Notes: generated by a model not told the origin, from the letters alone. A stretch of 64,000 nucleotides of DNA from Vicia villosa (GCF_029867415.1 NC_081184.1:71856116-71920115), one strand, 5' to 3'; positions 46,153 through 59,764 are shown, counted from the first letter of the stretch. A program made the numbers and translations.

Positions 46153-49100
46153 TCAAGCAAAGAGCTCCGGATAGGAATCTTTCATCTGGCTCTCTAGCTC
46201 CCAGGTAACATTCCCTTCAGCTGGTCCTCCCCAAGCTACTCTGACTAAAGCTATTTCCTTGCCACGCAATTGCTTCAGTCTTCTATCTTCAATCCTCACA
46301 GGCAATGTTTCAACCGTTAAGTTGTCTTTTACCTGTACATCGTCTACTTGGATCACATGGGACGGATCTGGAATGTACTTCCTCAATTGAGACACATGAA
46401 ACACGTCGTGCAAGTTTGCAAGCATCGGCGGCAAAGCGACACGATATGCCAATTCTCCCACCTTTTTAGAAATTTGGAACGGTCCAATAAAACGCGGAGT
46501 CAACTTCCTTGACTTCAATGCCCGACCAATTCCTGTCATAGGAGTAACTCTCATAAACACATGATCTCCCTCTTGAAACTCAAGTGTCTTCCTTCTTTTA
46601 TCATAGTAACTCTTCTGACGACTCTGAGAAGCTCTCATCTTCTCCTGAATCATCTTAATCTTCTCCGTAGTCTGTTGTACAATTTCTGGCCCAATCACAG
46701 CACTCTCACCAGATTCATACCAACACAACGGCGTCCTACATCTCCTACCATACAAAGCCTCAAACGGAGCCATACCAATACTCGAATGATGACTATTGTT
46801 GTAAGTAAACTCGATCAAAGGCAGATAGCTATCCCAATTACCTCCTTTTTCTAGCACACAAGCACGTAACAAATCTTCTAACGACTGTATTGTCCTCTCC
46901 GTCTGTCCATCCGTCTGCGGATGATAAGCAGAACTCAACCTCAGTTTAGTACCTAAAGCCTTCTGCAAACCTTCCCAGAACTTAGACGTAAACCTCGGAT
47001 CTCTGTCTGACACGATACTTGAAGGAATACCGTGAAGACTAACTATCTTCTCGATATACAACTGAGCTAGCTTCTCCATTGGATAATCCATCCTCACCGG
47101 TATAAAATGTGCAGACTTAGTCAACCTGTCTACCACAACCCAGATAGCTTCACAATTCTTGCCAGTCCTCGGCAAACCCGACACAAAATCCATTGATATG
47201 CTATCCCACTTCCACTCAGGAATAAACATCGGTTGCATAAACCCAGACGGTTTCTGATGCTCAATCTTTGACTTCTGGCAAATTAAACAAGAGTACACAA
47301 ACTCGGCAATTTCTTTCTTCATTCTCGGCCACCAAAACAACTTTTTCAAATCATGATACATCTTGGTAGCACCAGGATGAATACTCAACCCACTACGGTG
47401 TCCTTCTTCTAAAATACGTTTCCGGAGTTCAACAATATCAGGGACACACACTCGATCACCAAACCTCAGTATACCATTTTCATCAATTCTAAATTCACCA
47501 CCCTTGCCTTGATTAATCAAAGTCAACTTATCTATTAACTCAACATCATCTTTCTGACCCTCTCTGATCTCTTCAAGAATGCCACTAGTCAACTTCAACA
47601 TACCCAATTTGACACTAGTAGGAGTACCTTCACATACCAAGCTCAAGTCTCTGAATTGTTCAATCAAATCCAATTCCTTCACCATTAGCATAGACATATG
47701 CAAGGTTTTCCTACTCAATGCATCAGCAACAACGTTTGCCTTACCCGGATGGTAATTCAAACCAAAATCATAATCTTTCAGGAATTCTAACCACCTTCTC
47801 TGCCTCATATTCAACTCTTTCTGGTCAAAGAGATACTTCAGGCTCTTATGATCACTGAATACCTCAAATCTCGAACCATACAAATAGTGTCGCCACAACT
47901 TCAAAACGAACACTACAGCTGCCAACTCCAAATCATGAGTCGGATAATTCCTCTCATGCACTTTAAGTTGTCTCGACGCATAAGCAACTACTTGCTGATT
48001 TTGCATTAACACACCACCTAAACCCATTAGTGATGCGTCACAATAGACCACAAATGATTCTGTCGGACTTGGCAAAATCAAGATAGGAGCACTAGTCAAT
48101 CTCCTCTTGAGCTCTTGGAATCCTTCTTCACACTTTGCATCCCAAATAAAGGCTTGTCCCTTCCTGGTCAGTTTAGTTAACGGCAATGCTAACTTTGCAA
48201 ATCCTTCAATAAACTTCCTGTAATAACCTGCAAGACCAAGAAAACTACGAATCTCTGATACTGACTTCGGAGCTTCCCACCGAGACACGGCTTCTATCTT
48301 TGTAGGATCAACAGCAATACCATTCTTAGAAATCACATGTCCAAGAAAACTAACTTCTTCTAACCAGAATTCACACTTCGACAGTTTGGCAAAAAGTTGC
48401 TTCTCCTTCAACAGTTCTAACACAGTTCTGAGGTGTTCGGCATGTTCTTCCTCATTCTTAGAATATATCAGGATATCGTCGATAAATAACACCACGAACT
48501 TGTCGAGATAAGGATGAAATATTCTGTTCATATACTCCATAAAAACACCAGGTGCATTAGTAACTCCAAACGGCATTACAGAATACTCATAATGTCCATA
48601 CCTTGTTCTAAAAGCAGTCTTCTGAATGTCATCATCTTTCACACGTATCTGGTGATACCCAGACCTCAAATCAATTTTACTAAATACCCGCGCTCCAACC
48701 AACTGATCCATCAAATCATCAATCCTCGGCAATGGATACCGATTCTTGATAGTAACCTTGTTCAATTGTCTGTAATCTACGCACAGCCTCATTGAACCCT
48801 CTTTCTTCTTTACTAGTAACACAGGCGCACCCCACGGAGAAACACTAGGACGAATAAATTTCTTCTCCAGCAATTCTTCTAACTGCTTCTTCAGTTCGGC
48901 TAGCTCAGACGGCGACATACGGTACGGTGCCATCGACACTGGACTGGTTCCCGGAATCAAATCAATAGAAAACTCCACTTCTCTTTCCGGTGGTAATTCA
49001 TTTACATCTTCAGGAAAAACTTCTGGAAATTCACACACCACAGGTAAATCGCTACTAGCCACCTTTTCTTTCACATTCATCATTGCGAACAACATAAATA

Positions 49101-50514
49101 CTGTTGCACCATCTCCGATAGCCTCATTCACTTGCCTAGCTGTCATTTCCAGATTATCAGCACAACTCTCTTCAGGAAAAGTTACCGTCTTCTCAAAACA
49201 GTTGATATGAACACGGTTGAACTCCAACCAGTTCATCCCCAGGATTACATCAAGTTCTTTCAACGGAAGGCACACTAAGTCCATCCCGAATTCTCTACCA
49301 AAAATATCAATCGGACAATTCAAGCATGCAGATGAAGTAGTTACTGAACCCGACGCAGGAGTGTCAATAATCATACTTCCATTGATGTCAGATATCTCAA
49401 GATTTAACCTCGTAGCACAGTCCAAAGAAATAAAAGAATGAGTTGCTCCAGTATCAATAATCGCAACTAAAGGTGTGCCATAAATGAAACACGTACCTTT
49501 AATCAATCTGTCCTCTGGAGTAGTCTCTGACCCGGTCAAGGCAAAAACTTTTCCTCCCGATTGGTTCTTCTTTGGCTTAGGACAATTAGGACTGATGTGA
49601 CCCTCTTCACCACAGTTGTAACAAGTCACCACCCTCTTCCTACAATCAGCCGCGACATGACCCACTTCCTCACACTTGAAGCACTTCTTCTGGTTCAGCT
49701 TACACTCATTCCTACGATGTCCCATCTCACCACAATTGTAGCATCTGATACGAGCACTGGAATCTCCCCCACTGGGTTTCTTCCAATCAACAGGTTTACC
49801 TCTACCATATGGTTTACCTCCGTCCATAGGCTTCTTCCCCTTTCTGTCAACCAACTCGCGAGAGTGAGATGACTTCAGCTTGACGCTATCTTCCTCAAAA
49901 ATCCTGCTACAATCCACCAGATCAACAAATCTCCGGATCCTCTGGTACCTGATACCCTGCTTGATCTCATCCCGAAGGCCATTCTCAAACTTGACACATT
50001 TCGAGAATTCACTGGCTTCGTCGTTGTTGTAGTGCACATAGTACTTTGCCAGTTCCACAAACTTGGCAGCATACTCTGGTACAGTCATGTTACCTTGAAC
50101 CAACTCCAAAAATTCCACTTCTTTTCTGCCCCTGACATCCTCAGGAAAATACCTCCTCAGAAACTCCCTTTTGAAAATAGCCCAAGTAACCGCTATACCG
50201 CCGGCATCCAGTTCAGTTTTTGTTGTCAACCACCAGTCATCAGCCTCCTCAGACAACATGTGGGTACCAAACCTCACCTTGAGATTCTCAGCACAATCTA
50301 TGACTCGAAAAATCCTCTCGATCTCTTTGAGCCATTTCTGAGCACCCTCAGGATCGTGCGTGCCCTTGAACAATGGAGGATTGTTCCTCTGAAAATTCCC
50401 CAGTTGCCTATCAGCACCAATCCCTGCTCCTACAGTACCTCCTCCAAGCACACCAGCAATCATGCCCAGAGCCTCAGCAAGAGCATCATCGTTTCTTCCT
50501 CCTCTTCCAGCCAT
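46153..50514 (-). CDS. Gag-Pol polyprotein of Tekay/Del-type chromovirus, intact
   Basis: A single unbroken frame of 1453 residues. It encodes the particle shell and all replication enzymes. Gag domain is about residues 40-230. Three CCHC zinc knuckles start at C258, C278 and C298. The aspartic protease IDTGA is at 353-357 (D354). RT spans about 520-720, with [10 protein letters not shown] and FIDD (D679, D680). RNase H is about 820-935, with acidic residues in VYCDAS, DLELA, FSDHK and VADALSR. The integrase zinc motif has H1039, H1046, C1076 and C1079; the core has D1109, D1170 and E1206. The tail GPFQI...[12 protein letters not shown] is followed by a chromodomain-like end (about 1403-1452) with TWELES, which marks a chromovirus. 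All catalytic residues I checked are present. The start is the first ATG, about 110 bases after the PBS. Confidence 0.97.
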   Translation of the reverse strand: MAGRGGRNDDALAEALGMIAGVLGGGTVGAGIGADRQLGNFQRNNPPLFKGTHDPEGAQKWLKEIERIFRVIDCAENLKVRFGTHMLSEEADDWWLTTKTELDAGGIAVTWAIFKREFLRRYFPEDVRGRKEVEFLELVQGNMTVPEYAAKFVELAKYYVHYNNDEASEFSKCVKFENGLRDEIKQGIRYQRIRRFVDLVDCSRIFEEDSVKLKSSHSRELVDRKGKKPMDGGKPYGRGKPVDWKKPSGGDSSARIRCYNCGEMGHRRNECKLNQKKCFKCEEVGHVAADCRKRVVTCYNCGEEGHISPNCPKPKKNQSGGKVFALTGSETTPEDRLIKGTCFIYGTPLVAIIDTGATHSFISLDCATRLNLEISDINGSMIIDTPASGSVTTSSACLNCPIDIFGREFGMDLVCLPLKELDVILGMNWLEFNRVHINCFEKTVTFPEESCADNLEMTARQVNEAIGDGATVFMLFAMMNVKEKVASSDLPVVCEFPEVFPEDVNELPPEREVEFSIDLIPGTSPVSMAPYRMSPSELAELKKQLEELLEKKFIRPSVSPWGAPVLLVKKKEGSMRLCVDYRQLNKVTIKNRYPLPRIDDLMDQLVGARVFSKIDLRSGYHQIRVKDDDIQKTAFRTRYGHYEYSVMPFGVTNAPGVFMEYMNRIFHPYLDKFVVLFIDDILIYSKNEEEHAEHLRTVLELLKEKQLFAKLSKCEFWLEEVSFLGHVISKNGIAVDPTKIEAVSRWEAPKSVSEIRSFLGLAGYYRKFIEGFAKLALPLTKLTRKGQAFIWDAKCEEGFQELKRRLTSAPILILPSPTESFVVYCDASLMGLGGVLMQNQQVVAYASRQLKVHERNYPTHDLELAAVVFVLKLWRHYLYGSRFEVFSDHKSLKYLFDQKELNMRQRRWLEFLKDYDFGLNYHPGKANVVADALSRKTLHMSMLMVKELDLIEQFRDLSLVCEGTPTSVKLGMLKLTSGILEEIREGQKDDVELIDKLTLINQGKGGEFRIDENGILRFGDRVCVPDIVELRKRILEEGHRSGLSIHPGATKMYHDLKKLFWWPRMKKEIAEFVYSCLICQKSKIEHQKPSGFMQPMFIPEWKWDSISMDFVSGLPRTGKNCEAIWVVVDRLTKSAHFIPVRMDYPMEKLAQLYIEKIVSLHGIPSSIVSDRDPRFTSKFWEGLQKALGTKLRLSSAYHPQTDGQTERTIQSLEDLLRACVLEKGGNWDSYLPLIEFTYNNSHHSSIGMAPFEALYGRRCRTPLCWYESGESAVIGPEIVQQTTEKIKMIQEKMRASQSRQKSYYDKRRKTLEFQEGDHVFMRVTPMTGIGRALKSRKLTPRFIGPFQISKKVGELAYRVALPPMLANLHDVFHVSQLRKYIPDPSHVIQVDDVQVKDNLTVETLPVRIEDRRLKQLRGKEIALVRVAWGGPAEGNVTWELESQMKDSYPELFA

Positions 50515-50625
50515 TTGTTCTGCTTAAATGCAACAATCCAGTCAGAACAAAGTATCGACAAATAACTCGTATTAGTCGTATACACAGGAAAACTGATACT
50601 GACACTAAGACTCTGGTCACAACGA

Positions 50626-50645
50626 CCGACTATGCTCTGATACCA
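50626..50645 (-). other. Primer binding site of the intact chromovirus
   Basis: Minus strand TGGTATCAGAGCATAGTCGG, four bases after the 5' LTR. This is the standard plant initiator-methionine tRNA site. Confidence 0.92.
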
Positions 50646-50649
50646 CTAT

Positions 50650-52528
50650 TGTAACACCCCTCTAAATAACCCGCGGCAATTAAACAAATTATTTAAATCA
50701 GAGTAACATGTAGAGAGGTATCACAATTCATAAATAACAAAATACACGTCACATAAGTCATGCATCATTGGAACATCTGAAAATCATAACTCATTATTCA
50801 AACCATGTTCTACGCAGCGGAAAATATCACATCAAGTCTACATTATTACTAAATGTATCAGACTTCAACCAAAACAGATAAATATAGAGTTACAATTCAA
50901 AATTACAAGCAAACGTTCCCAGTGTTACAACTACCAGAGCATGACACCTGACGCTAACTAAAAACACTGACTCATGAGCTAATCCTCACCGAGTCGAACA
51001 GCCGCTATCCTCAGTCTGAAAATGACAACATGTAAGGGTGAGTCTCATCATAATTAACAAATGTTATAAGGTTATAAAGCAATAACACGTCACAGTTGCA
51101 TCATTCACCCAATTGTTTCATAAACAGACAAACAAAACAAAACAAAACAAATAACAACCAACGCATCATCAGCATTTACCTCACTGGAATACCTCCAATC
51201 ATGTCATAAATCATGCATATGAATGAACTGACACTATGCATATGGTACCAACGTCATCCAATGGGTATAACCCATGACCGATCTATCATCATCCAGATAC
51301 GGTCCTGCCAGCACAGATTCCACACAATGGGAATCATGCCCTTCACTGATCCAACACATCCCTTATGGATACAGTATCAACAATGCACATGAATGAATGC
51401 AACATATATAACATACTTATATCATTATCAACATCATCCTCAATCATCATCATCATTCAAGTATGTTCATATATATTAACATCATTCAACCACAATTCTA
51501 TCATCATCATGTCGAAAACATGTACATATTTGCTACAATCGTCGTCATCATCAAGCAATAGCAACATACATTATCATCATTCTAAAACCAGTCAAATCAT
51601 CATCACATAGATCGTTTAATAAAGTTCATTTAGCCCAAAACGGCGCATCAAATGAACCAACGGTTAGAAAGTTACGCCTCTTTGAACTTTCTTAAGAATA
51701 TCACAAAACATCAACAGCACGCGGCGCCATCACACATTCGCGGCGCGGAACGAATCGTAACAACGCCTTCGCGGCGCGTACACATGTTCGCGGCGCGGAA
51801 CGATTTGGAACAACGCCTTCGCGGCGCGGTCACCTGTTCGCGGCGCGTACTGAACGCAACAAGACTTCCTGACATTCTACCTTCAGGTTCGCGGCGCCTC
51901 CCCTCTGTACGCGGCGCGAACCGCGATTCTAAAAACCCCAATCTGCAGAAAAACAGCATTCCATGTATCCCAAACACCCCAACATATACCAGTGCGAACA
52001 TGGAGAATTAGAATGCACAAACAACACAAATTACGTCTCGTAATGCACCAAATATTCATCAATTGAGATTATAACAACACATACATCATAGATTCAAAAC
52101 ACAGGGTCAAATATCACACAATTGACACAATCCCTAAACCTATCATATGACTCAATTGATCCGAATTCTACATCTATTCAGCATTATCAACCCCTAACCC
52201 GATAATAGATGGTAATCAAGACAAGTCCCCCCTTACCTTAGATAATTCTGGATTCTTGGTCTCTCCCTCTATCGTTCTCCTTCGCGTTCTTCGTTCTTCA
52301 GACCTCTTTCTTTCACGCTCTTTCTTTTTCCCAATTCCAATGTTTATGAAATAATAAAATTAGAAAAAAAGGTTTTACAGAATCACTCCCCCTTCTTCCT
52401 CTATTTCCACATATGGCCCAAAAGCCAAAACCTCATTTTATTTATTATTTCCACAATTTCTTTAATAATTCTAATTATTAATTCAATAATAAAAATTAAA
52501 TTAATATTAAAATTATACGGGCGTTACA
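50650..52528 (-). repeat. 5' LTR of the intact chromovirus
   Basis: Same length (1879 bp) and almost the same sequence as 44232-46110. The last eight bases before the TSD read GCGTTACA on the plus strand. A purine-rich leader and AAGGTAAGGGGG (near 52236, minus) suggest a transcript start in this part. Frames inside duplicate those in the other LTR. Confidence 0.95.
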
Positions 52529-53110
52529 CCTTGATCTGCTTAAAAGCTTCAATCAAGAGACACACACTCGTGCTTAAAAGCTTAGAGTGACATTACAAAA
52601 ACAGAACTTAATTCCAACGCAATCATCAAAGACAATAGCGTGGATCACACGAGACAGTTACAGAATAATAGTTCTTCACAAAATAAAATCTTCTATCTGC
52701 GTTCCAAATTAGGATTGCAGTCCTTTTTATATGCAGTGTTGGGCCTTGGGCTTTTTAAGAAACACATTAGGGTTAATAAAGTTAACCTAATTCACACGCC
52801 AACTGTCTGTTACACAATGTGCTGTCAGTAGGATCTTCTAGACGAAATATGTAGCACTCAATAAAAAGTTTCCTAAAGTGATAAAAGGGATAAATCAGGA
52901 AACACAATTAACAAACAATAACAGCTCCTGCTGTCACACACGGATGTCATGACATCGATCATGACATTCACTACAAAACCTATATTAGCTTCACACATAT
53001 ATGCAACCTGCATATACAATATCAACCAGGTATGTTTTACCAATAATGCAGCCAACATGAAAACACCTTCGATTAACATATGACTATTAAATCCATTTGA
53101 TCAAGAGAAA
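52529..53110 (-). repeat. Ty1/copia LTR remnant, right half
   Basis: It continues 43871-44231 after the chromovirus TSD. It contains GATGTCATGACATC near 52943. No gene. It ends at a pol scrap of another Tekay element near 53111; no clear LTR end is seen. Confidence 0.45.
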
Positions 53111-53397
53111 TCAAGAAATGATATCCAACTTCCACTCAGGAATGGATGACGGTTGCATCAAACCAGACGATTTTTGATGTTCAATTTTTGACTCCTGACA
53201 TGTCAAACACGAATACACACATTCTGCAATATCCTTCTTCATATCTTGCCACCAAAACAACTTTCTCAAGTCTTGATACATCTTAGTAGCACCTGGATGA
53301 ATACTCAAACCACTACGATGCCCTTTATCCAAAATTCTCTTTTTCAAATCCAAAATATCAGGAATACAAACTCGATCACGACATCTCATGATATCGT
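53111..53397 (-). pseudogene. Tekay pol scrap: integrase zinc-binding region
   Basis: Minus frame with [34 protein letters not shown] and YSCLTCQESKIEHQK, matching residues about 1015-1105 of the intact polyprotein. It is a separate, older copy: it is cut on the left by copia sequence and on the right by the LTR at 53398, which inserted into it. H, H, C and C of the zinc motif are kept. Confidence 0.88.
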
Positions 53398-55239
53398 TGT
53401 AACACCCTTCTAAACCCCGCGACAATTTATAAAATAATTAGAGTAAAAACATATAATCAAGGGTGCCACAATTAATTTAAACCGAATATGTGTCAATTTT
53501 CATGCCTTATTAGAAAGATTCGTCAATTAAACCACATCATGTTTAACATAGCGAAAAGTATACATCACCAAATTAAAGTAATGGAATAAAACCAAAACCA
53601 CCAAAACAAAGTATACAACTCAAATTCTAACTAAATCGTTCCCCAGTGTTACACTATCAGAGCATGACTGACACGACAACGAACTACTGGATGAGCTCTA
53701 TAAGCTATCCTCACTAATCAATAGGCCGCTACTCCTCAATATGAAAATATCAACATGTAAGGGTGAGTATCATTCAAAATTAATAAGTAATATGCATTCA
53801 TCAGCAGTAAAACATCATACAATTATTATTCACCCAATTATAACATGTATTTCAGATACGCAACATTTAATCAAATAATCACGCCAACTAAACACGTCAC
53901 TTAACATAATACGCAATCCATCCAGTCATACTATATCATTATGCACATGAATGAACTGACTCTATGAATGTGGTACCATACATGGGCTAAACCCATTCAA
54001 CTGATCTATTCATCATAAAGATACAGTCCAACCGGCACAAATTCCACACAATGGAAATTATGCCCACCATTTGATCCACAACATCACCGGGATCCATCAC
54101 CAAAATGCGTATGAGTGAATGCACACATATGACATACTTATAACATCACAGATCCGATGCTTCGCATCGACTCATGACAACTCACCATTTCATCACCAAT
54201 AAGCATGCACATGTATTAGCAATCATTCAGTTATATCACGTATATTCATGTCAAAACACCACCCAGTCACAATGAATTCAAAGTGGTTACATCACCATAA
54301 CAACACATTGTTACATTCACACATATATGTACACAATGCTACAATCCATCAATTAAATTAAATAAACATTTAAAATAAAATAGGGCCACTGCCCATTTCA
54401 TCAATTCATCATATAAAGCTTTAAATTATATTCGCAACGCTCAAAACGGCGCTCAAAACGGATGTACGGTTTGAAATTTTTGACCTTCGGAAAAATTTGT
54501 CAAAATTTGGATGATGTGAGCCGACGCACAACTTCTTCAGGTCGACGCACAGAGTTCCTGTCCCCCCTCGGGTTTGCTCAGTTCGACCCATGAGTCGACT
54601 CATGCTGGTCTTTTAGGAGTCTATAGGTTGACGCATGTTGCGTTTATGCAGAATATTTCTGCGATTTTGACATCTTTCCTCTCTCAATTTCAGTCCAATC
54701 GCACCACCATAAATCCCACACCAAAATATCATCAACTAACATAACATACTACAATTATAACACATTTTAGAGGTCATCTAACAACAAACCATTAATCAAT
54801 TCATCAACTGCATCAAATCAACATAAACAACCTAAGTCCCCCAAAACCTAAACATGCAATCGAATCAAATAACAATCCTAATCAGTTATACTACCCTTGG
54901 TTGTATAAAAATCACAACCCGAAGAGTCCCCCCTTACCTTTGATCGGAGCTTTTAAAGGTTCTCTTCTTCCTCTTCCTCTCCTCTTTCACGTATCTTTCT
55001 TTTCTCTTCTCTAGTACTTTTTCTCTACTACAATTTCCTCTATTTTCCTCCTTTTATGAAAAATAGATTAATTTTAGTAAAGGCTTACAATCTACACCCC
55101 CGTTTTACTAATCCCAACTCTGGCCCAATCACATTATTTCCAAATTTCCTTCTCTAATCCTATTTAAAATACCAAATTTCTAATTAATTAATTTAAAATT
55201 CTAATTAAATTAATAAATAAAAAAATATGGGGTGTTACA
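53398..55239 (-). repeat. 3' LTR of the decayed chromovirus
   Basis: 1842 bp, outer ends TGTAACACCC and GGTGTTACA on the plus strand. It shares the Tekay block order: GTTCCCCAGTGTTACA, the CGCTCAAAACGG block at 54437-54465, CGACGCAC boxes (54522-54637), and CCCCTTACCTTTGATC near 54930, which is the AAGGTAAGGGG donor on the minus strand. At the acceptor position it reads ATTTTCAT instead of ATTTTCAG. Confidence 0.9.
54522..54637 (-). repeat. CGACGCAC boxes and ATGAGTCGACTCAT palindrome
   Basis: CGACGCAC starts at 54522 and 54543, 21 bp apart. A perfect 14-bp palindrome ATGAGTCGACTCAT is at 54590-54603. A further TGACGCATG is at 54629. The 5' LTR has the same layout at 63516-63650. Confidence 0.75.
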
Positions 55240-55259
55240 ACTCTTCCCCACTAAAAGAG
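55240..55259 (-). other. Polypurine tract of the decayed chromovirus
   Basis: Minus strand CTCTTTTAGTGGGGAAGAGT adjoins the 3' LTR; it has one G fewer in the run than the intact copy. Confidence 0.75.
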
Positions 55260-55281
55260 TTTTCGTCCTCGAAAATGTACC

Positions 55282-58200
55282 TCAAGTTAAGAGTTCAAGA
55301 TATGAGTCCTTCATCTGACTCTCCAGTTCCCAGGTAACATTCCTATCTGCTGCTCCTCCCCAAGCTACTCGGACTAAAGCTATTTCCTTACCACGCAGTT
55401 GATTTAACTTTTGATCCTCAATCCTCATAGGCAAGGCTGCAACTATCAAATTATCATTCACCTGCACATCGTCCACTTGGATTACATGAGACAGATTCGC
55501 AATGTATTTCCTCAACCGAGACACATGGAATACGTCGTGCAAGTTTGCAAGTGTCGGTGGTAAGCATGCGATAGGCCACCTCTCCTACTCTTTCCGTAAT
55601 CTGAAACAGACCAGTAAAACACGGCGTCAACATCCTTGACTTTAGCGCTCGATCAACACCCGTCGTAGGAGTCACCCTCAGAAACACATGATCTCCCTCT
55701 TCAAATTCAAGTGTTCTCTGCTTCTTATCATGATAGCTCTTCTGACGACTCTAAGAAGCTTTCATCTTTTCCTGAATTATCCTAATCTTTTCTGTCGTCT
55801 CTTAAATAATCTTTGTTCCAACTACCGCACTCTCATACCAACGCAATGGTGTCCTACACCTCCTACAATACAAAGCTTCAAAGAAGCCATACCAATACTC
55901 GAATGGTAACTATTGTTGTATGTAAATTCAATCAACAACATATAACTATCCCATGCATTACCTTTTTCCAATACACAAGCACGCAACAAATCTTCCAACG
56001 ATTGAATCGTCCTCTCAGTTTGACCATCAGTCTGCGGATGATACGCAGAACTCAACCTCAACTTAGTACCCAAAGCCTTCTGCAAACCTTCCCAGAACCT
56101 AAATGTAAACCTTGAATCTCTATCTGACACGATACTCGAAGGAATACCATGTAGACTCACTATTTTCTCAATATACAACTGAGCCAACTTCTCCATAAGA
56201 TAATCCATTCTCATCATTATGAAGTGAGCAGACTTCGTCAATTTGTCCATGATAACCCAAATAGCTTCACAATTCTTAACAGTCCTCGGCAACCCGGAAA
56301 CAAAATCCATGGATATGCTGTCCCACTTTCATTTTGGAATAAACAAAGGTTGCATAAATCCATACGGCTTCTGATGTTCAATCTTCGACTTCTGGCAAGT
56401 CAAACAAGAATAAACAAACTCAGCTATTTCCTTCTTCATTCCAGGCCACCAGAATAATTTCTTTAAATCATGATACATCTTTGTAGCACCAAGATGAATA
56501 CTTAACCCACTACGGTGTCCTTCTTCAAGTATATTCTTTCTCAATTTGGCGACACCAGGAACACAAACCCAATCACCAAACCTCATTATGCCATTCTTGT
56601 CTATCATGAATTCACCTCCTTTTCCTTGGTTAATCAAAGTCAATTTATCCACCAACTCAACATCAACTTTCTAACCCTCTCTAATCTCATCAAGAATACC
56701 ACTCGTCAGCTTTAACATTCCCAGTTTAACACTATTAGAAGTACCTTCACATACCAAACTTAAATCTCGGAATTTTTCAATCAAATCCAATTCTCGCACC
56801 ATCAGCATAAACATATGTAAGGACTTCCTACTCAACGCATCACCAGCGACATTCGCTTTACCTGAATGGTAATTCAGCCCAAAATCATAATCTTTAAGGA
56901 ACTCTAACCATCTTCTCTGCCTCATATTAAGTTATTTCTGATCAAAGAGATACTTCAGACTCTTATTATCATTAAACACTTCAAACCTTGAACCATACAA
57001 ATAATGCCTCCACAGTTTTAACACAAATACCACTGCTGCCAACTCTAAGTCGTGAGTCGGGTAATTCTTCTCATGCACTTTGAGTTGTATTGATGCATAA
57101 GCCACAACCTAGTTATTCTGCATTAATACACCACCTAATCCCATTAATGAAGCATCACAATACACCACAAAAGATTCCGCCGGATTTGGCAAAATAAGAA
57201 TAGGAGCACTAGTCAACCTGTTCTTTAACTATTCAAATCCTTCTTCGCACTTTGAATCCCAAATAAACGCTTGCCCCTTTCTAGTAAACTTAGTTAACGG
57301 TAATGCTAACTTCGAAAATCCTTCTATAAACTTCCGATAGTAACCTGCAAGACCCAGAAAACTACGAATTTCGGAAGCAGACTTCGGAGCTTCCCACTGA
57401 GACACAACTTCTACCTTCGCCGGATCTACGACAATACCATTCTTGGAAATCATATGACCAAGAAAACTTACTTCGCTTAACCAGAATTCACACTTCGATA
57501 ATTTGGCATAAAGTTTCTTCTCTTTTAATAACTCCTACACAATTCTGATATGTTCCGTATGTTCTTCTTTGCTTTTGGAATATATCATAATGTCGTCAAT
57601 AAACATCACGACAAACTTATCAAGATAAGTATGTAAAATCCTATTCATATATTCCATAAAAACACCAGGTGCATTAGTAACTCCAAATGGCTACACAGTA
57701 TATTCGTAATGACCATACCTTATTCTGAATGCAGTCTTCTGAATATCGTCCATCTTCACTTGAATCTGATGATATCCAGACCTCAAATCAATCTTACTAA
57801 ACACACTTGCTCCAACCAGGTGATCCATCAAATTATCAATCATCGGCAATGGATACCGATTCTTGATAGTAACTTTATTCAGTTGTCTGTAGTCTACACA
57901 CAACCTCATAGACCCTTCTTTCTTCTTCACCAACAACACCGGCGCACCCCACGGTGACACACTCGAACGAATAAATTCCTTCTCCAGCAACTCTTCTAAT
58001 TGACTCTTCAATTTAACTAAATCAGATGTCGACATTCTATAAGGTGCCATCGACACAGGATTAGTTCTAGGAATCAGATCGATAGCGAATTCCACTTCTC
58101 TCTCAGGTGGCAACTCTCTAAAATCTTCTAGAAAACCTCGGGAAAATCACACACCACTGGAAATTCACTACTCACTGCTTTTCCTTTCATCTCCATTGAT

Positions 58201-59635
58201 ACAAATAACATAAACACAGCTGCCCCGTCTTTAACCGCCTCACCCACCTGTCTCGCAGTCATCGTTAAGTCCTCGAAACTAACCTTTTTAAGAAAGATAA
58301 CCGTCTTCGTAAAAGAATTGATATGAACTCGATTGAGTTGCAACCAGTTCATCCCCAAAATAACGTCGAGTTGTTCAAGCGGAAGGCACACTAAGTCCAT
58401 TCCAAACTTCCTACCAAATATATCAATATGACAGTTCAAACATGCAGATGAAGTGGTCACTAAACCCGACGCAGGAGTGTCAATAACCATACTTCCATTT
58501 ATACTAGATATCTATAAGTTTAATCTCTTAGCGCAATCCAATGTGATAAACGAGTGAGTCGCACCAGTATCAATAATCGCAATTAAAGGTGTGTCATGTA
58601 TGAAACACGTACATTTAATCAGTCTATCCTCTGGAGTAGTCTTTGATCCCTACAAAGCAAAAACCTTTCCTCCAGAGTGGTTCTTCTTTGGCTTGGTGCA
58701 CTACGGACTGATATGGCCTTCTTCGCCACAGTTGTAACAAGTCACAATCTTCATTCTGCAGTCAGAAGCAATATGGCCTTCCTTACCACACTTAAAGCAC
58801 TTCTTCTCCTCGCTTTTGCACTCGTTCCTCTTATGTTCAGGTTCTCCACAATTGTAGCACCTAACGGGAGCACTAGAATCTCCCCCACTAGGCCTTTTCA
58901 ACTCACCAGCTTTTGGGTTTCCTTTACATATAGCTTACCTCTATCCATAGGCTTCTTACCCTTCTTATCAACTAGCTCGCGAGAGTGAGATGACTTCAGT
59001 TTAAGGTCATCCTCGTCAAAGATCCTGCTACAGTCTACTAAATCAGCAAATCGGCGAATCATCTGATACCTAATGCCTTGCTTGATCTCGTCACGAAGTC
59101 CATTCTCAAATTTGATACACTTGGAGAATTCACCAGCTGCATCGTTGTTGTAGTGCACGTAGTACTTAGCTAACTCAACAAATTTGGAAGCATACTCCGG
59201 CACTGTCATACTCCCCTGTTTCAGCTCCAAAAACTCAATTTCCTTCCTTCCCCGAACATCTTTAGGAAAGTACTTCCTCAGAAATTCCCTCTTAAATATG
59301 ACCCAAGTAATCGCTATACCATCAGAATCCAATTCAGCCCTAGTAGTAACCCATCAGTCGTCAGCTTCTGCCGATAACATGTGAGTGTCATACCTCACCT
59401 ACAGGTTCTCTGTGCAATCGATCACTCGGAAGATCCTTTCAATTTCCTTCAGCCACTTCCGAGCACCGTCAGGATCATGTGTACCCTTGAACTACGAAGG
59501 ATTGTTCCTCTGAAAATTCCCCAATTGTCTGTCAGCACCAATCCCAGCTCCATTGGCATTCTCTCCCAACACACCAGCCATCATACCCAGAGCCTCTACA
59601 ATAGCATCATCATTTCTTCCACCTCTTCCAGCCAT
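55282..59635 (-). pseudogene. Decayed Tekay Gag-Pol
   Basis: About 4354 bp against 4362 in the intact copy, so there are few large deletions. Recognisable pieces in order from the right: Gag (59332-58898, plus the start at 59635 with [10 protein letters not shown]), zinc knuckles (58901-58701, CYNCGE and GHIASDC), protease-downstream segment (58490-58128), RT (58113-57691 with [12 protein letters not shown]), RT end and RNase H start (57453-57229), RNase H end (56925-56671), integrase zinc region (56655-56329), integrase core (56310-55822 with SIVSDRDSRF and QTDGQTERT), and a chromodomain-like end (55542-55282). At least ten in-frame stops lie between these, many of them TAG where the intact copy has CAG, for example near 55753, 56671 and 57113. 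There is a frame change near 55560. Confidence 0.92.
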
Positions 59636-59740
59636 TGTTCTACTAATTCACAAAACAATTCTGTTAGAACAAAAGCATCGACAATGATACACACACTAGC
59701 CCCATACAGGGAAATAGTAATAAGATTCTGGTCACAACGA

Positions 59741-59760
59741 CCGACTATGCTCTGATACCA
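59741..59760 (-). other. Primer binding site of the decayed chromovirus
   Basis: TGGTATCAGAGCATAGTCGG on the minus strand, identical to that of the intact copy and four bases from the 5' LTR. Confidence 0.9.
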
Positions 59761-59764
59761 CTAT

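Larger units (their letters stand above)
44232..52528 (-). mobile_element. Complete Tekay/Del-type chromovirus, 8297 bp (TSD CCTTG)
   Basis: It is full length: 5' LTR 50650-52528, PBS 50626-50645, Gag-Pol 46153-50514, polypurine tract 46111-46130 and 3' LTR 44232-46110, all on the minus strand. The target duplication CCTTG is perfect (44227-44231 and 52529-52533). The LTRs are 1879 bp each and differ at 5 positions by my reading (about 0.27%), which suggests insertion within the last few hundred thousand years under commonly used plant rates. It is structurally able to be active. Confidence 0.96.
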
